From positions 91,329,842-91,393,841 of the forward strand of contig CM043953.1 of the NCBI GenBank assembly GCA_014529385.2: a stretch of DNA of 64,000 bases, in the 5' to 3' direction. Each line of letters starts with the position of its first letter. The first letter of the stretch is position 1. Shown one piece after another: positions 1 to 11,335 of this stretch. Below the pieces are notes generated by a model. The model had not been told where the DNA came from, did no database searches, and saw only the letters and a list, made by a program, of their open reading frames with translations. Both the position numbers and the translations under genes were made by a program. The DNA is from Adiantum capillus-veneris (taxonomy: Eukaryota > Streptophyta > Polypodiopsida > Polypodiales > Pteridaceae).

Positions 1-1529
1 TGGGGAAGTGCCAAGGGAGAAAAAGCTAGAATATTGGTTAAGTTAGCAGACCGGCCACAGTAGGGATCCAAAGGAGGGAAAATAGGGATCCAAAGGGGGG
101 CCATCTGCAAAAGAGCCATGTGAAACAATGGGCTAAAAAGACCCTAAGGTTCAGCCCATTAAGACTTCCAAAATGCTAAGGTTCCAAAATTCAAAGGTTG
201 TGTCCAAAGGTCAACCTTAGGGAAAATTGGATGCTTAGTGTGTGCCCAAAAAGTCTTTCTACATCCCTACATGGGAGGGGGCGAGCCCCAAAGCTAGGGG
301 ATGAGAGAGAAAGCCACACACACACACACAGGCTCCCTTTACACAAAGGGAATGAGGGACACATGTCAGCTCCCTAGGCCAGATGCCCACAAGGTGTGCC
401 CAATTCCTATTGGAAGACCCTTGAAGTGGACCAATGAGAATTAAGCTAGAGTAAATCTAGTTTAATTAATTTAAAAACATTTAATAAAAGAAACCAATAA
501 GAATTAAGTGTCCTAGAAGACTATTGGGCAGTCTCCCAAGGGGTCCAATGAGCATTCAGGAGCCCCATGGCTTGCCTGATTCCTATTGGCCAGGAGGCAA
601 AGGGGTCCAATGAGAGTTTAGTTTAATTATTTAATTATCTAAAGCTCTCACAAAAGGGGAAAGGGGGACACATGTCAGAAGGCTATCACTTATGCTGCTT
701 AATCCCTATTGGCTTGACCTGGGGAGGTCCAATGAGGCAAAAGCCAGACTAACTTAGCAGCTAGGGCTCGCCCAAGAGAGAGAGGGGGCTGATTTTTGCT
801 TGGCATTGACACACACACTCTCACACTTGACCATGTGTGAAGGGAAAATACTCTATCTCCTCCCAAGCTTTAATGGAGAGCTCATCACCTACTCCAAGCT
901 TGTGAGATAGAAGCCTACATCAACACTCTCTTGGCATGTGGATGCAAATCCAACCAAGAGCCAAGCTTCAATGCATGCTCATCTTCTCTACCAAGCTAAT
1001 TACTAAGCTAAGCTATGCTAATATGAGTGATTATGTGAGGAGATGTACTTCTTTCTCGTAAGATACTTCTTTTTCCTCTCAATCTACTCTCATACCCTGC
1101 TAGCTCTCACCATCTTCGAAGGTGTGTGAGGTCTTGGGTCTGAGAACGGGGATAATTCAAGTTGTGTTTGATTAAGTGTTTTGCTTGGTGTATGAAGCTT
1201 CCATCTTCATTGCACTAGCTAGTCTTGAAGGAACACAAAGAATTGTATTGTACAATGTCTCTCTTGATGGGAGAAACCATAATACAAAGCCTTTTGGAGG
1301 GGGGACCGGCTCCATGCAAATCCGGTCCTCAACTGTTGTCAATAGCTTAATTGCTCTCTCTCTCTTTTGAAAGTATTGTCGATGCTATCTAACTAGGTGT
1401 TATGCTTTTTGTTGCTCTCTCCACCCAAGCACTCTTGTAATTCTCATTAGGAATCAACTCTAATGAAATGCCCACTATGTTCATGCTAATTTCCGCTACA
1501 CATAAGATTTTAGGCCATTAAATGTTACA
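1..1529 (+). repeat. 5' LTR of chromovirus-1 (first 64 bp outside the window)
   Basis: Aligns base for base with 7318-8849. It ends in ACA at 1529, one base before a tRNA-Met primer site. It contains a CA microsatellite near 313-330 and the CCAAT/ATTGG cluster listed separately. A short open frame at 1176-1370 lies within the LTR, is duplicated in the other LTR, and is not a gene. Confidence 0.95.
409..733 (+). promoter_or_regulatory. Cluster of nine CCAAT/ATTGG motifs in the chromovirus LTR
   Basis: ATTGG occurs at 409, 523, 585 and 708, and CCAAT at 431, 493, 545, 607 and 729. The orientation mostly alternates and several copies share the extended form TCCAATGAG. The whole set recurs in the 3' LTR, and most of it in the minus-strand copy at about 28.9-29.3 kb. 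CCAAT is the core bound by NF-Y factors; a role as U3 enhancer is inferred from position and density only. Confidence 0.5.
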
Positions 1530-1530
1530 T

Positions 1531-1542
1531 TGGTATCAGAGC
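1531..1542 (+). other. Primer binding site, initiator tRNA-Met
   Basis: TGGTATCAGAGC lies one base after the LTR end. This is the standard plant minus-strand primer site complementary to the 3' end of initiator tRNA-Met, and it fixes the LTR boundary at 1529. Confidence 0.95.
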
Positions 1543-1946
1543 TCAAGGTTTCTCTTTTCTTGCTCAAGAAGGGAGGTCCTCAAGCTAGCTACAAATGGTT
1601 GGTATTATTAATTGCCTGTGAGTAAGTAGAATAGGGATTTTTCAGCCTTGCAGTGCGCCTGCCTTTGTGCAGTTAACGGGGCATCACCGTCGAGAGCTAT
1701 GGTCTTAATAGTGGAGTCCTACGGGGCTTGCCTACGGCTTAACCACTATTGAGCTATTAGAAGCTTGACAGGAGCCGGTGCTGTTTTGGTGTCGAAAGAC
1801 CCTCTCTTCTATTCCTTGCAATTAATGGTATTCGAGCCGCGGGTACAGTAGCTTGAGTGCTTTTTCTAAAGGGGTAAAGAGGAGTAGCAACTAGGGCTTG
1901 AAGTGCCAAAGTACACCTAAAAAGTTTACACCTAAAAGTTGTTAGA

Positions 1947-4900
1947 ATGGCTGACAATATTAAAGAGAGTGAAATTAATGTTGATAACTTTGATTTTGCT
2001 CATGAGCAAGCTACTAATGATGCTTCAATGCTTGTTAATTATCTTGTTTCTAGGCTTCAACAAGCCATGGGCAATCCATCTCTCCAAAGTGAAGTGCAAC
2101 GGCAGCTCCGTGCTCACGGGATTCTCCAAGCTCATCACCATGACGAGAGAACACCTAGGAAGCCTCCTTGTGAGACTACCAAAAGAGGTCTCTCTCCGAT
2201 TCGGGAAGAAGAAGAGAATCCATATGAAGGGCTCAAGAACTTACTTCTTGATGATGCATCTCCTTCCCAAAGGAGAACTCAAGAGCCTCCACCGAAGGAA
2301 CGAGAAAGAAGCGAGTCTCCCGCCACCTCGGCGGAGATGGCTCCACGAAGACGGCGGGCTAAACGCTCTCCATCACCACCAAAGCGGAGAAGACCATCAC
2401 ACTCTTCTCCACGCCATAATTCAAAGAGGGATGATAAAAAGCAAGAGAAGAAAAAGGCGAGAAAGAGGACACCCTCTTCTCCATCTTCTTCATCCTCTTC
2501 CTCTTATGAAAGCTATGGTGAAGACGACAAAGATCAAGACAAGAAAAAGGCGAGAAAGAGGTCACCCTCTTCTCCACCTTCTTCAAATTCTTCATCTTCT
2601 GAAGAAAGTGATGGTGCAACTTTTGAACCATCAAAAAGAAGAGGCCATAGGAAATCCTATGCCGCATGGAAGAGGTCGTCCAAGCTGAAGAAATTCAAAG
2701 AGGGAGGGAAGAGCATCTCTTTCCTTACCTATGATGGCACCTTCGGTGCTACAGACAAAGTTTTGGCCTTTATCCAGCAATTCGATGCGGCGTTTGGAGA
2801 TGAGGGCTTCACGGAGTCCTCTAAGCTACGCCATGTAGCTATGCACTTTCAAAAGTCCGCCAGACAATGGTGGTCTAGCCTACGAGCCAACGGTGAAGCT
2901 CCACGAACATGGAAGGCTTTAAGAGCTTCCATTATGAAGCAGTTTTTGGCCACCGATGCCAAAGACAAAGTACTCACCGAATGGCGAAGCTTAAAGCTCT
3001 CTCCCAATGAATCCATCCACAAATATGTAGACAAGTTTTGGGACCTACAACTCAAAGCCACTGTCTTCAAAAAGTTGGATTTTGGAGAGCAAAAGCAACA
3101 ATTTTGTGCGGGCTTAACCGAAGAAATGGCGGAGTATGTCAACTCCCAAAGGCCACGTACCATATCGGCGGTAATACACCATACTATGGTGGCCTCGCGA
3201 ATCAATTTCCAAACGGGGGGTAAAAGAAATAATAAGCCCCCGGAAAACAAAGGTTCCAATGAGCCTAAGGGGAAGGACAATGTCCAAAAGTCTCCTAAGG
3301 GCAATTCCAACAAAGCTAAAGAGAAGGGAGTTTACAAAGGAAAGAATAAACTCTCTCCTGAAGAGCTTGAGCGTTATCGTAAAGATAACCGGTGTTTCAA
3401 GTGCGGCGAACAAGGGCATGCGTACCGCGCTTGTCCCCAAAAGAACAACCGCCAAGATCCTCCTAGAGCTTCTTTGGTTGAAATCCAAGAGGAGGAGATT
3501 CACCAAACTCACCACAAAGGATCTCCTCTATGCCATGCTTGGGGAAAGGTAAGAGAACATGATGCTTTTATTCTCTTTGACCCTGGTTCTACTCACAATT
3601 TCATATCTATGGAGTTAGCCACCAAGCTAGGCATACAATCCTACGAGATGGGAGATATCCTACCCGCAGACAGTGCCTTCAAGGGGCAAGAAGCTTCAGT
3701 CACTCCCTTAATCGGGAAATTGAGGCTTCATGTCCAAGGCTATGTGGACAAAGAGGATTTCTTTATCTCTCCTCTCAAGCATGAGGATGTAATCCTAGGG
3801 GCACCATGGTTTGACCGTCTGGCTGCCCATGTTAAATTTCCTGAAAGGAGAATCTCCTTTAAGTTCAGGGAAAAGGACATGTATATAGATGCTAGGGAGA
3901 TGGGTAACACCATCCCCATTGTACATACACCAGCTTTCAACAAGTCAATAAAGAGCTCTATTTCCGTGTACATGATTTTTGTTAAAGATTCTCAAAATGA
4001 ACCTAATGCTTTAGCAAAAGAAAATAAAAGCAACCAAAAGGAATTAGAGTTATCCAATTTTCTCAAGGGGTTTCAAGATGTCTTTATTGACGACATCCCT
4101 TGTGAGCTACCTCCTAAACGAGGTAATGACGACCATGCAATTGAACTTCTTCCAGGAAGTTCACCGCCTAACAAACCTCCTTATAGAGTTTCTCAAGCTC
4201 AACAAGAGGAGATTATGCGGCAAGTGCATGAGTTAATTGAGAAGGGCATGGTTAGGCCTAGCTCATCTCCATTTTGCTCACCTGTGCTATTAGTGCAAAA
4301 GAAAGACGGCACATATCGTATGTGTGTCGACTATAGAGCACTAAATAGGATCACTATCAAGAATAGGTTTCCCGTTCCACGGGTAGAAGACCTATTTGAT
4401 AAGCTACAAGGATCGACCTACTTCAGTAGGATTGACCTAAAAAGTGGCTATCATCAAATAAGGATAGTTGATCAAGACATTGTAAAGACCGCATTTCGTA
4501 CTACATTTGGTCTTTACGAATACATTGTCATGCCTTTTGGCTTGACTAATGCACCAGCCACATTTAACCGCTTGATGGAGAAGCTGTTCAGACCTCATCG
4601 AACCTTCACTGGAGTGTTCTTTGATGATATTATCATCTACTCTAATTCATTAGAGGAACACAAGCAACACCTCCAGGTAATATTTCAAGTTTTAAGAGAG
4701 AATAAACTTTATGTTAATCGAAAGAAAAGTGAATTTTTCTTGCAAGAGATTCAATATTTAGGTCACATTATCTCTCAAGATGGAATCCAAATGGATCCAT
4801 CCAAGTTAGAGGTAATAAAAGGATGGCCTAAACCAAGGAATCTTCATGAACTAAGAAGCTTTATAGGTATGTGTGCATACTATAGACGCTTCATAGAAAA

Positions 4901-6896
4901 GTTCTCACAAATTGCGGGACCATTACATGACCTAACAAAGAAAAATGTTAGGTATACGTGGTCTGCTAAGGAGAACAATGCTTTCGAAAAGCTTAAAGAA
5001 AAGCTTATCTCTCAACCTGTGCTTACACTACCGGATCTCTCAAAACCATTTGAGGTCCAATGTGATGCTTGTGGTGATTGCCTTGGGGCTGTTTTGCTCC
5101 AAGAAGGGCACGCCATAGGCTATGAGAGTCGAAGGCTCGACCCTGTTGAGCAAGCTCTAGGCATATACGAAAAAGAACTCCTTGCAGTTCTACATGCCTT
5201 AGACTCATGGAAGCACTATTTATTGGGGACTCCTTTCATTCTGCGAACGGATCACCAAAGTCTTAAGTACTTCATGACGCAGACCAAGCTCTCCGACAAA
5301 CAAATGAGGTGGGCAAATTTCCTTTCGCAATTTCATTTTCATATTGCTCACATTGCTGGCAAGCATAATCAAGTAGCCGATGCACTCTCAAGACGACCGA
5401 GAGTGAATGCGGTTTCCATAGCAACTCACAATGATCTATCTTCAATGATAGATGAGTATGCTATTGATCCCGATTTTAGAGATGTGATTTCAGCCCTTGC
5501 ATTAGGGAAGAAAGAAGAACCATTTACTTTACAAGATGGTTATCTTCTCTATGGCAATAGACTATGCGTTACTAACTCACTACGTGAGAAAGTAATGTAT
5601 GAATCTCATGCTCCCCCATATGCGGGGCATAGAGGGATTCAGTCTACCCTAAAGGGAATTGAAACATATTTCTATTGGCCTACCATGAAAGTGAACATAC
5701 ATGAGTATGTTTCCAAATGTGTGGTATGTCAAAAGACAAAATTTGATAGAGGGAAGCAACTTGGATTGCTTCAACCCTTGCCAATCCCTAATTCACCATG
5801 GGAGAGCATATCCATGGATTTTATCTTTGGATTGCCTAAGTCTATCCATGGGAATACGGGAATATGGACGATAGTAGACAGGTTCAGTAAACAAGCTCAT
5901 TTTATACCTGTCAAAAAGACTATCAAAGCCCATCAAATGGCAACCCTCTTCATTTCACAAATTTTCAAGTACCATGGCTTGCCAATGTCCATAGTGTCGG
6001 ATAGAGATCCTAGAATGACCAGTAATTTCTGGAAGGGTCTCTTTGAGAATTTAGGAACAAGGCTAAACTTCTCTTCGGCCTATCATCCACAAACTGATGG
6101 CCAAAGTGAAATAGCTAACCTAACTATTCTCGATCTACTAAAAGCCTATGTAACGGAAGTAGATCAAAGATCCCAATGGGAGAAGTACTTACCCTTAGTA
6201 GAGTATGCTTACAATAACACTGTACATACTTCTACAGGAAAAGCACCTTTCGAGGTAATTGAGGGAAGATCAAAAAGTCCCTTGCTACTTAAGGTACATG
6301 GGAAGATCTTCGCTGCAGATGAGTATAGCCGAGACCTACAAGAATCTTTCCAAAAGATTAAGGATGCTATCTCTATCTCACAGCAAAGGCAAAAGGCTGC
6401 TGCTGACAAGCACAGAAGAGCCCAAGCCTTTAAAGAAAACGATTGGGTCTTGTTAAAGTTTCCCAAGGCTCGATTAAGGCACACGACGGGCAAGAATCCT
6501 ACGGGCCACCAAAAGTACTATGCTAAACTAGCAAAAAGGTACTATGGTCCCTTCCAGATTCTTAGGCCAATCAATGAGATGGCCTATCAACTTAAGTTGC
6601 CCAATCATTGGCTCATACACAATGCTTTTCATGTGAGCCTCTTAAAGCCTTACAAAGGAGAGCCACCTCAAGAACCAACTATTGAAGACCCACCGGAGAT
6701 CGAGGACCACGAGGAGGTGCTGCAGCCCGAGTCCATTCTCCGACATGAAGACAAGGTATTAAGAGGCGGTAAGACTATCCGACGATATCTTATTAAGTTT
6801 AAGAATTATCCTTTTGAAGATGCTAGATGGATGCAAGGCATACAATTAAAGGATAACCTAAACCTTGTCAATGCTTACAATGCTTCCCAAGAGTAA
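1947..6896 (+). CDS. Chromovirus Gag-Pol polyprotein, intact 1649-residue frame
   Basis: One uninterrupted frame encodes capsid, protease, reverse transcriptase, RNase H, integrase and a chromodomain. Visible in order: a Lys/Arg/Ser-rich segment with a duplicated KKKARKR-SPSSP block (about residues 165-225); a Gag domain; zinc knuckle CFKCGEQGHAYRAC from residue 483; protease FDPGSTHNF with Asp545; reverse transcriptase YFSRIDLKSGYHQ (Asp830) and FFDDIIIYS (Asp893, Asp894); RNase H; an HHCC integrase finger; integrase catalytic Asp1291, Asp1352 and Glu1388, with 35 residues between the last two; and a C-terminal chromodomain ending at NAYNASQE. The ATG at 1947 is the first that gives the whole frame. 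With all catalytic residues present and nearly identical LTRs, the element is plausibly competent. The chromodomain is expected to steer integration toward particular histone marks, as known for chromoviruses. Confidence 0.95.
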   Translation: MADNIKESEINVDNFDFAHEQATNDASMLVNYLVSRLQQAMGNPSLQSEVQRQLRAHGILQAHHHDERTPRKPPCETTKRGLSPIREEEENPYEGLKNLLLDDASPSQRRTQEPPPKERERSESPATSAEMAPRRRRAKRSPSPPKRRRPSHSSPRHNSKRDDKKQEKKKARKRTPSSPSSSSSSSYESYGEDDKDQDKKKARKRSPSSPPSSNSSSSEESDGATFEPSKRRGHRKSYAAWKRSSKLKKFKEGGKSISFLTYDGTFGATDKVLAFIQQFDAAFGDEGFTESSKLRHVAMHFQKSARQWWSSLRANGEAPRTWKALRASIMKQFLATDAKDKVLTEWRSLKLSPNESIHKYVDKFWDLQLKATVFKKLDFGEQKQQFCAGLTEEMAEYVNSQRPRTISAVIHHTMVASRINFQTGGKRNNKPPENKGSNEPKGKDNVQKSPKGNSNKAKEKGVYKGKNKLSPEELERYRKDNRCFKCGEQGHAYRACPQKNNRQDPPRASLVEIQEEEIHQTHHKGSPLCHAWGKVREHDAFILFDPGSTHNFISMELATKLGIQSYEMGDILPADSAFKGQEASVTPLIGKLRLHVQGYVDKEDFFISPLKHEDVILGAPWFDRLAAHVKFPERRISFKFREKDMYIDAREMGNTIPIVHTPAFNKSIKSSISVYMIFVKDSQNEPNALAKENKSNQKELELSNFLKGFQDVFIDDIPCELPPKRGNDDHAIELLPGSSPPNKPPYRVSQAQQEEIMRQVHELIEKGMVRPSSSPFCSPVLLVQKKDGTYRMCVDYRALNRITIKNRFPVPRVEDLFDKLQGSTYFSRIDLKSGYHQIRIVDQDIVKTAFRTTFGLYEYIVMPFGLTNAPATFNRLMEKLFRPHRTFTGVFFDDIIIYSNSLEEHKQHLQVIFQVLRENKLYVNRKKSEFFLQEIQYLGHIISQDGIQMDPSKLEVIKGWPKPRNLHELRSFIGMCAYYRRFIEKFSQIAGPLHDLTKKNVRYTWSAKENNAFEKLKEKLISQPVLTLPDLSKPFEVQCDACGDCLGAVLLQEGHAIGYESRRLDPVEQALGIYEKELLAVLHALDSWKHYLLGTPFILRTDHQSLKYFMTQTKLSDKQMRWANFLSQFHFHIAHIAGKHNQVADALSRRPRVNAVSIATHNDLSSMIDEYAIDPDFRDVISALALGKKEEPFTLQDGYLLYGNRLCVTNSLREKVMYESHAPPYAGHRGIQSTLKGIETYFYWPTMKVNIHEYVSKCVVCQKTKFDRGKQLGLLQPLPIPNSPWESISMDFIFGLPKSIHGNTGIWTIVDRFSKQAHFIPVKKTIKAHQMATLFISQIFKYHGLPMSIVSDRDPRMTSNFWKGLFENLGTRLNFSSAYHPQTDGQSEIANLTILDLLKAYVTEVDQRSQWEKYLPLVEYAYNNTVHTSTGKAPFEVIEGRSKSPLLLKVHGKIFAADEYSRDLQESFQKIKDAISISQQRQKAAADKHRRAQAFKENDWVLLKFPKARLRHTTGKNPTGHQKYYAKLAKRYYGPFQILRPINEMAYQLKLPNHWLIHNAFHVSLLKPYKGEPPQEPTIEDPPEIEDHEEVLQPESILRHEDKVLRGGKTIRRYLIKFKNYPFEDARWMQGIQLKDNLNLVNAYNASQE

Positions 6897-7215
6897 GCAA
6901 ATGTACAAAATGTTAAAAATGAACAAAAATTTTTGTCTTATAAGACTCTCTTTTTCTTTATTTGTGCACAAAAATGAAGTAGTATGCATGCTTAGATCAA
7001 GTTTGCGGAGACGACGTCTCCCGAACACCAAGTAGAGCTTGTCACTCTACTATGGAAGACTGATAGGACTAATGTGCAGACATGCTTGCGGCAGCCTCAG
7101 GCTCTCAAGCGCCAAATGGACTAGTCATCCATTATGGAATGATGTCGTAGGGTAACATAGGGATCCTCTACCCGCTAAGAAAAGGACTCATGCATATGCT
7201 TTATCTTCTCTACAC

Positions 7216-7250
7216 CATAGTCGAGGACGACTATGATTTCAAGAGAGAGG
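7216..7250 (+). other. Hairpin plus polypurine tract before the 3' LTR
   Basis: CATAGTCG (7216-7223) and CGACTATG (7228-7235) form a perfect 8-bp stem with loop AGGA. After five bases comes the polypurine tract AAGAGAGAGG (7241-7250), which primes plus-strand synthesis. Both parts are conserved in the minus-strand copy at 29758-29792, which argues that the hairpin is maintained. Confidence 0.75.
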
Positions 7251-7253
7251 TAA

Positions 7254-8849
7254 TGTCATAATAATCAATATCTAATTCTCCTAAATGATTTTCTCATATT
7301 AAACTGATCATTTAATGTGGGGAAGTGCCAAGGGAGAAAAAGCTAGAATATTGGTTAAGTTAGCAGACCGGCCACAGTAGGGATCCAAAGGAGGGAAAAT
7401 AGGGATCCAAAGGGGGGGCCATCTGCAAAAGAGCCATGTGAAACAACGGGCTAAAAAGACCCTAAGGTTCAGCCCATTAAGACTTCCAAAATGCTAAGGT
7501 TCCAAAATTCAAAGGTTGTGTCCAAAGGTCAACCTTAGGGAAAATTGGATGCTTAGTGTGTGCCCAAAAAGTCTTTCTACATCCCTACATGGGAGGGGGC
7601 GAGCCCCAAAGCTAGGGGATGAGAGAGAAAGCCACACACACACACACAGGCTCCCTTTACACAAAGGGAATGAGGGACACATGTCAGCTCCCTAGGCCAG
7701 ATGCCCACAAGGTATGCCCAATTCCTATTGGAAGACCCTTGAAGTGGACCAATGAGAATTAGGCTAGAGTAAATCTAGTTTAATTAATTTAAAAACATTT
7801 AATAAAAGAAACCAATAAGAATTAAGTGTCCTAGAAGACTATTGGGCAGTCTCCCAAGGGGTCCAATGAGCATTCAGGAGCCCCATGGCTTGCCTGATTC
7901 CTATTGGCCAGGAGGCAAAGGGGTCCAATGAGAGTTTAGTTTAATTATTTAATTAGCTAAAGCTCTCACAAAAGGGGAAAGGGGGACACATGTCAGAAGG
8001 CTATCACTTATGCTGCTTAATCCCTATTGGCTTGACCTGGGGAGGTCCAATGAGGCAAAAGCCAGACTAACTTAGCAGCTAGGGCTCGCCCAAGAGAGAG
8101 AGGGGGCTGATTTTTGCTTGGCATTGACACACACACTCTCACACTTGACCATGTGTGAAGGGAAAATACTCTATCTCCTCCCAAGCTTTAATGGAGAGCT
8201 CATCACCTACTCCAAGCTTGTGAGATAGAAGCCTACATCAACACTCTCTTGGCATGTGGATGCAAATCCAACCAAGAGCCAAGCTTCAATGCATGCTCAT
8301 CTTCTCTACCAAGCTAATTACTAAGCTAAGCTATGCTAATATGAGTGATTATGTGAGGAGATGTACTTCTTTCTCGTAAGATACTTCTTTTTCCTCTCAA
8401 TCTACTCTCATACCCTGCTAGCTCTCACCATCTTCGAAGGTGTGTGAGGTCTTGGGTCTGAGAACGGGGATAATTCAAGTTGTGCTTGATTAAGTGTTTT
8501 GCTTGGTGTATGAAGCTTCCATCTTCATTACACTAGCTCGTCTTGAAGGAACACAAAGAATTGTATTGTACAATGTCTCTCTTGATGGGAGAAACCATAA
8601 TACAAAGCCTTTTGGAGGGGGGACCGGCTCCATGCAAATCCGGTCCTCAACTGTTGTCAATAGCTTAATTGCTCTCTCTCTCTCTTTTGAAAGTATTGTC
8701 GATGCTATCTAACTAGGTGTTATGCTTTTTGTTGCTCTCTCCACCCAAGCACTCTTGTAATTCTCATTAGGAATCAACTCTAATGAAATGCTCACTATGT
8801 TCATGCTAATTTCCGCTACACATAAGATTTTAGGCCATTAAATGTTACA
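7254..8849 (+). repeat. 3' LTR of chromovirus-1, 1596 bp
   Basis: Begins TGTCATAAT just after the polypurine tract and ends TTACA, with TG...CA termini. The same left end is found in the minus-strand copy (29754 reading down), supporting the boundary. Near-identity with bases 1-1529 shows recent insertion. Confidence 0.93.
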
Positions 8850-10920
8850 GTTCATCTTATAAATAGATCTCCTAGCAAGGTTTTGCAGAAGGATTCAGTG
8901 GCAGAGATGGTATGGTAAGGCAAAATGCCCTCATACAAGCATCTCAGAGTCTTTGGCTGTGAGGCATATACTCATGTTCCAAAGGAATTTAGAAACAAAC
9001 TTGAGCCAAAGAGTAGAAAGTGCATCTTTCTAGGCTATGGTAATTCTGGTGAGATGGGGTACAGACTTTGGGATCCCGAATCCAGAAAGGTTATCCGCAG
9101 CAATGATGTTCACTTTAATGAAGCCAAATATCATTCTAAACCAGAGAGGGTTGAGGAGATTAGAAGAGTTGGCTTCCAAGAAGATGGACCTGCACGTGCA
9201 AGACAAAATGTCAGGGCTCAAGAGGAGCAAGGACATGATAGATTGGAACCACAGGTTGTGGCTGAGCCTGAGCCACCTCTTTTGCGTAGATCTGGATGTA
9301 TCACGCGATCTCCTGATCGGTTTGTTCCATCTATGAACTATGTCATGTTGACTGATTGCAATGAGCCTTCATGTTACAAGGAAGCAGTGCAAATGAAGGA
9401 CTCCGGGAATTGGCAATTGGCCATGCAGTCAGAGATGACAGCTCTGCATAAAAACTAGACATGGAAGCTAGTTAAATTACCACAGGGCAAAAAGGCTCTA
9501 CCTTGTAAATGGGTTTACAGGTATAAGATCACCGCTCATGATAGTCAGCCAAAGTACAAAGCAAGGCTTGTTGCCAAGGGCTTTAAGCAAGAACAAGGCA
9601 TTGACTTTGATGAAGTCTTCTCTCCAGTGGTCAAGATGAATACATTGAGATGCTTTCTTGCATTGGTTGCCATATTAGATTTGGTGTTGCACCAAATGGA
9701 TGTCAAGACAGCGTTCTTGCATGGTGATTTAGATGTGGAAATTTACATGCACCAGCCAGAAGGGTTTGTTGAGAAAGGCAAGGAAGATTTGGTATGCCAG
9801 TTGTTAAAGAGTCTTTATGGCTTAAAACAATCACCGAGGGCATGGTACCATAAATTCCACAAGTTTATCCTTTCTCAAGGCTACAAACGTAGTGAGTTTG
9901 ATCACTGTCTATATACAAAGAAGGCCTTATAAGGATGGTAGTTGGATGATCCTTATTTTGTATGTGGATGACATGTTGATTGCTAGCAAGCACTTGGAAG
10001 AAATTTCAGCTTTGAAGTCAAAGATGGCAAAATCGTTTGACATGAAAGACATGGGTGAGGCAAGTCATATACTTGGTATGCGCATTGAGAGAGACAGATC
10101 AAAGAAGTTGATTTGGTTATCTCAAACAGAGTATATTGACAAGGTTTTGCAACGTTTCAATATGGAAAAGGGAAAGGCATTGAGTGTTGCATTGCCACCA
10201 TATGTGAAACTTAGCAAACAAGATTGTCCTGTGTCTGTGGAAGAACAGGCTGAAATGGATAAGATTCCATATGCTTCTGCAGTGGGTAGTTTGATGTATG
10301 CAATGATTGCTACTCGCCCAGATATTGCATTTGCAGTGGGAGTAGTAAGTCGATACATGTCAAACCCAGGCAAGAAACATTGGGAGGTACTGAAAGGAAT
10401 ATTGAGATACCTGAAAGCTACAAAGAGTATGCGTATATGCTATGGGAGTCAGGAGATAAGTTTAAAGGGTTTTACAGACTCAGATTATGCAGGCCACTTA
10501 GACAACCGAAGATCTACGTCAGGGTATGTCTTTACATTGGCTGGTGGAGCAGTATCATGGCGTTCTAGATTACAAGATTGTGTTACTTAGTCTACTACAG
10601 AGGCTGAATATGTTGCAGCATCAGAGGCATGCAAAGAATCAATTTGGCTTAATCGACTAGTAACATATTTGGGAATCAAAGAAGAGATGCCTATGTTATA
10701 TTGTGATAGTCAAAGTGCTATACAATTGGCTCGCAATCCAGTTTATCACTCAAAGACAAAGCATGTGGATGTGAAGTATCATTTCATCAGGGAAATGCTT
10801 GAGGATAAGCAACTTCAACTTGTCAAAGTTCACACCACAGAAAATCCTGCTGATCTACTTACAAAAGGACTTCCCTCAGAGAGCTTTGCGCATTTTCGCA
10901 AGCAGTTAGGTGTAGGGTAG
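8850..10920 (+). pseudogene. Ty1/copia pol fragment (integrase C-terminus, RT, RNase H), decayed (copia-1)
   Basis: Starts at the chromovirus insertion point inside integrase. Reads the integrase C-terminal segment HLRVFGCEAYTHVP, then RT motifs KARLVAKGFKQ, QMDVKTAFLHGDL, SLYGLKQSPRAWY and LYVDDML, then RNase H ending LLTKGLPSESFAHFRKQ. Lesions seen: in-frame stops at 8916-8918, 9456-9458 and 10588-10590, and a one-base frameshift near 9925-9935, just before the YVDD block. The 5' part (LTR, gag, protease, most of integrase) would lie left of the chromovirus, outside the window. The order of domains identifies copia. Confidence 0.93.
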
Positions 10921-10973
10921 TACATCACTTCTCTACATCTCTTGTATATTAGCTTGTATAGTAGCTTCTCTCA

Positions 10974-11009
10974 CACTTAAAGTACCACATTGGACTTTAA
11001 GTGGGAGGT
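10974..11009 (+). other. Copia-1 polypurine tract inside a hairpin
   Basis: CACTTAAAGT (10974-10983) and ACTTTAAGTG (10994-11003) are perfect 10-bp complements with a 10-nt loop. The second arm runs into the polypurine tract AAGTGGGAGG next to the LTR start at 11010, so the tract is half paired in the predicted RNA. Confidence 0.65.
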
Positions 11010-11335
11010 TGTTGGGGTATAAAGCCCAATGTGGTCACCCAGGTAAGTGGGCGGGCCGCCAGGTATGTACACATATTCTTTTGTAAAAACCTAATAAGAA
11101 CTCACAATGCTCTACACATTATAGTAGAGCGAGTTCACCATATCGTCGTGCTCTTCTTCTCACACTCTCTCTCGCGTCGCACTTCCGCTCGTCCTTCAAG
11201 ATGCTTCCCGGAGAGCCATCTTCCTTCACCATGCCCTAAGGGTAGTGTCAAGGTCAAGCTTATCCAAGCCCATGATCATAAGGATGTCAAAAATATGACC
11301 CAAACTGCATCCCCCGTTCACTTGGCCTTCCAACA
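11010..11335 (+). repeat. Copia-1 3' LTR (right end tentative)
   Basis: Begins TGTTGGGGTATAAAGCCC directly after the polypurine tract. The right end is set at CCAACA (11330-11335) because it mirrors the TGTTGG start. No second LTR is present in the window to confirm this, so the end could be wrong. Confidence 0.55.

Larger units (their letters stand above)
1..8849 (+). mobile_element. Ty3/gypsy chromovirus, near full length (chromovirus-1)
   Basis: Complete layout of an LTR retrotransposon: LTR, tRNA-Met primer site, one long gag-pol frame, polypurine tract, LTR. The window starts 64 bp inside the 5' LTR, judged by aligning it with the 3' LTR. By eye the two LTRs differ by about 8 substitutions and 2 small indels over about 1.53 kb, so the insertion is young. 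Base 8850 onward is copia integrase sequence, so this element inserted into a copia element. The five bases after the 3' LTR are GTTCA; the matching target duplication would lie left of the window. The 404-bp stretch 1543-1946 is untranslated leader and 6897-7253 is the 3' untranslated region. A truncated relative lies at 28503-31371 on the minus strand. Confidence 0.95.

Noticed and set aside
1176-1370. 64-codon open frame, repeated at 8494-8712
   Set aside because: It lies within the chromovirus LTR in both copies and differs by frame-affecting changes; it is a chance frame, not a gene.
1939-2688. 249-codon frame overlapping the start of the chromovirus gag-pol
   Set aside because: Shadow frame over the Ser/Lys-rich repeat of Gag; the true frame has clear domains.
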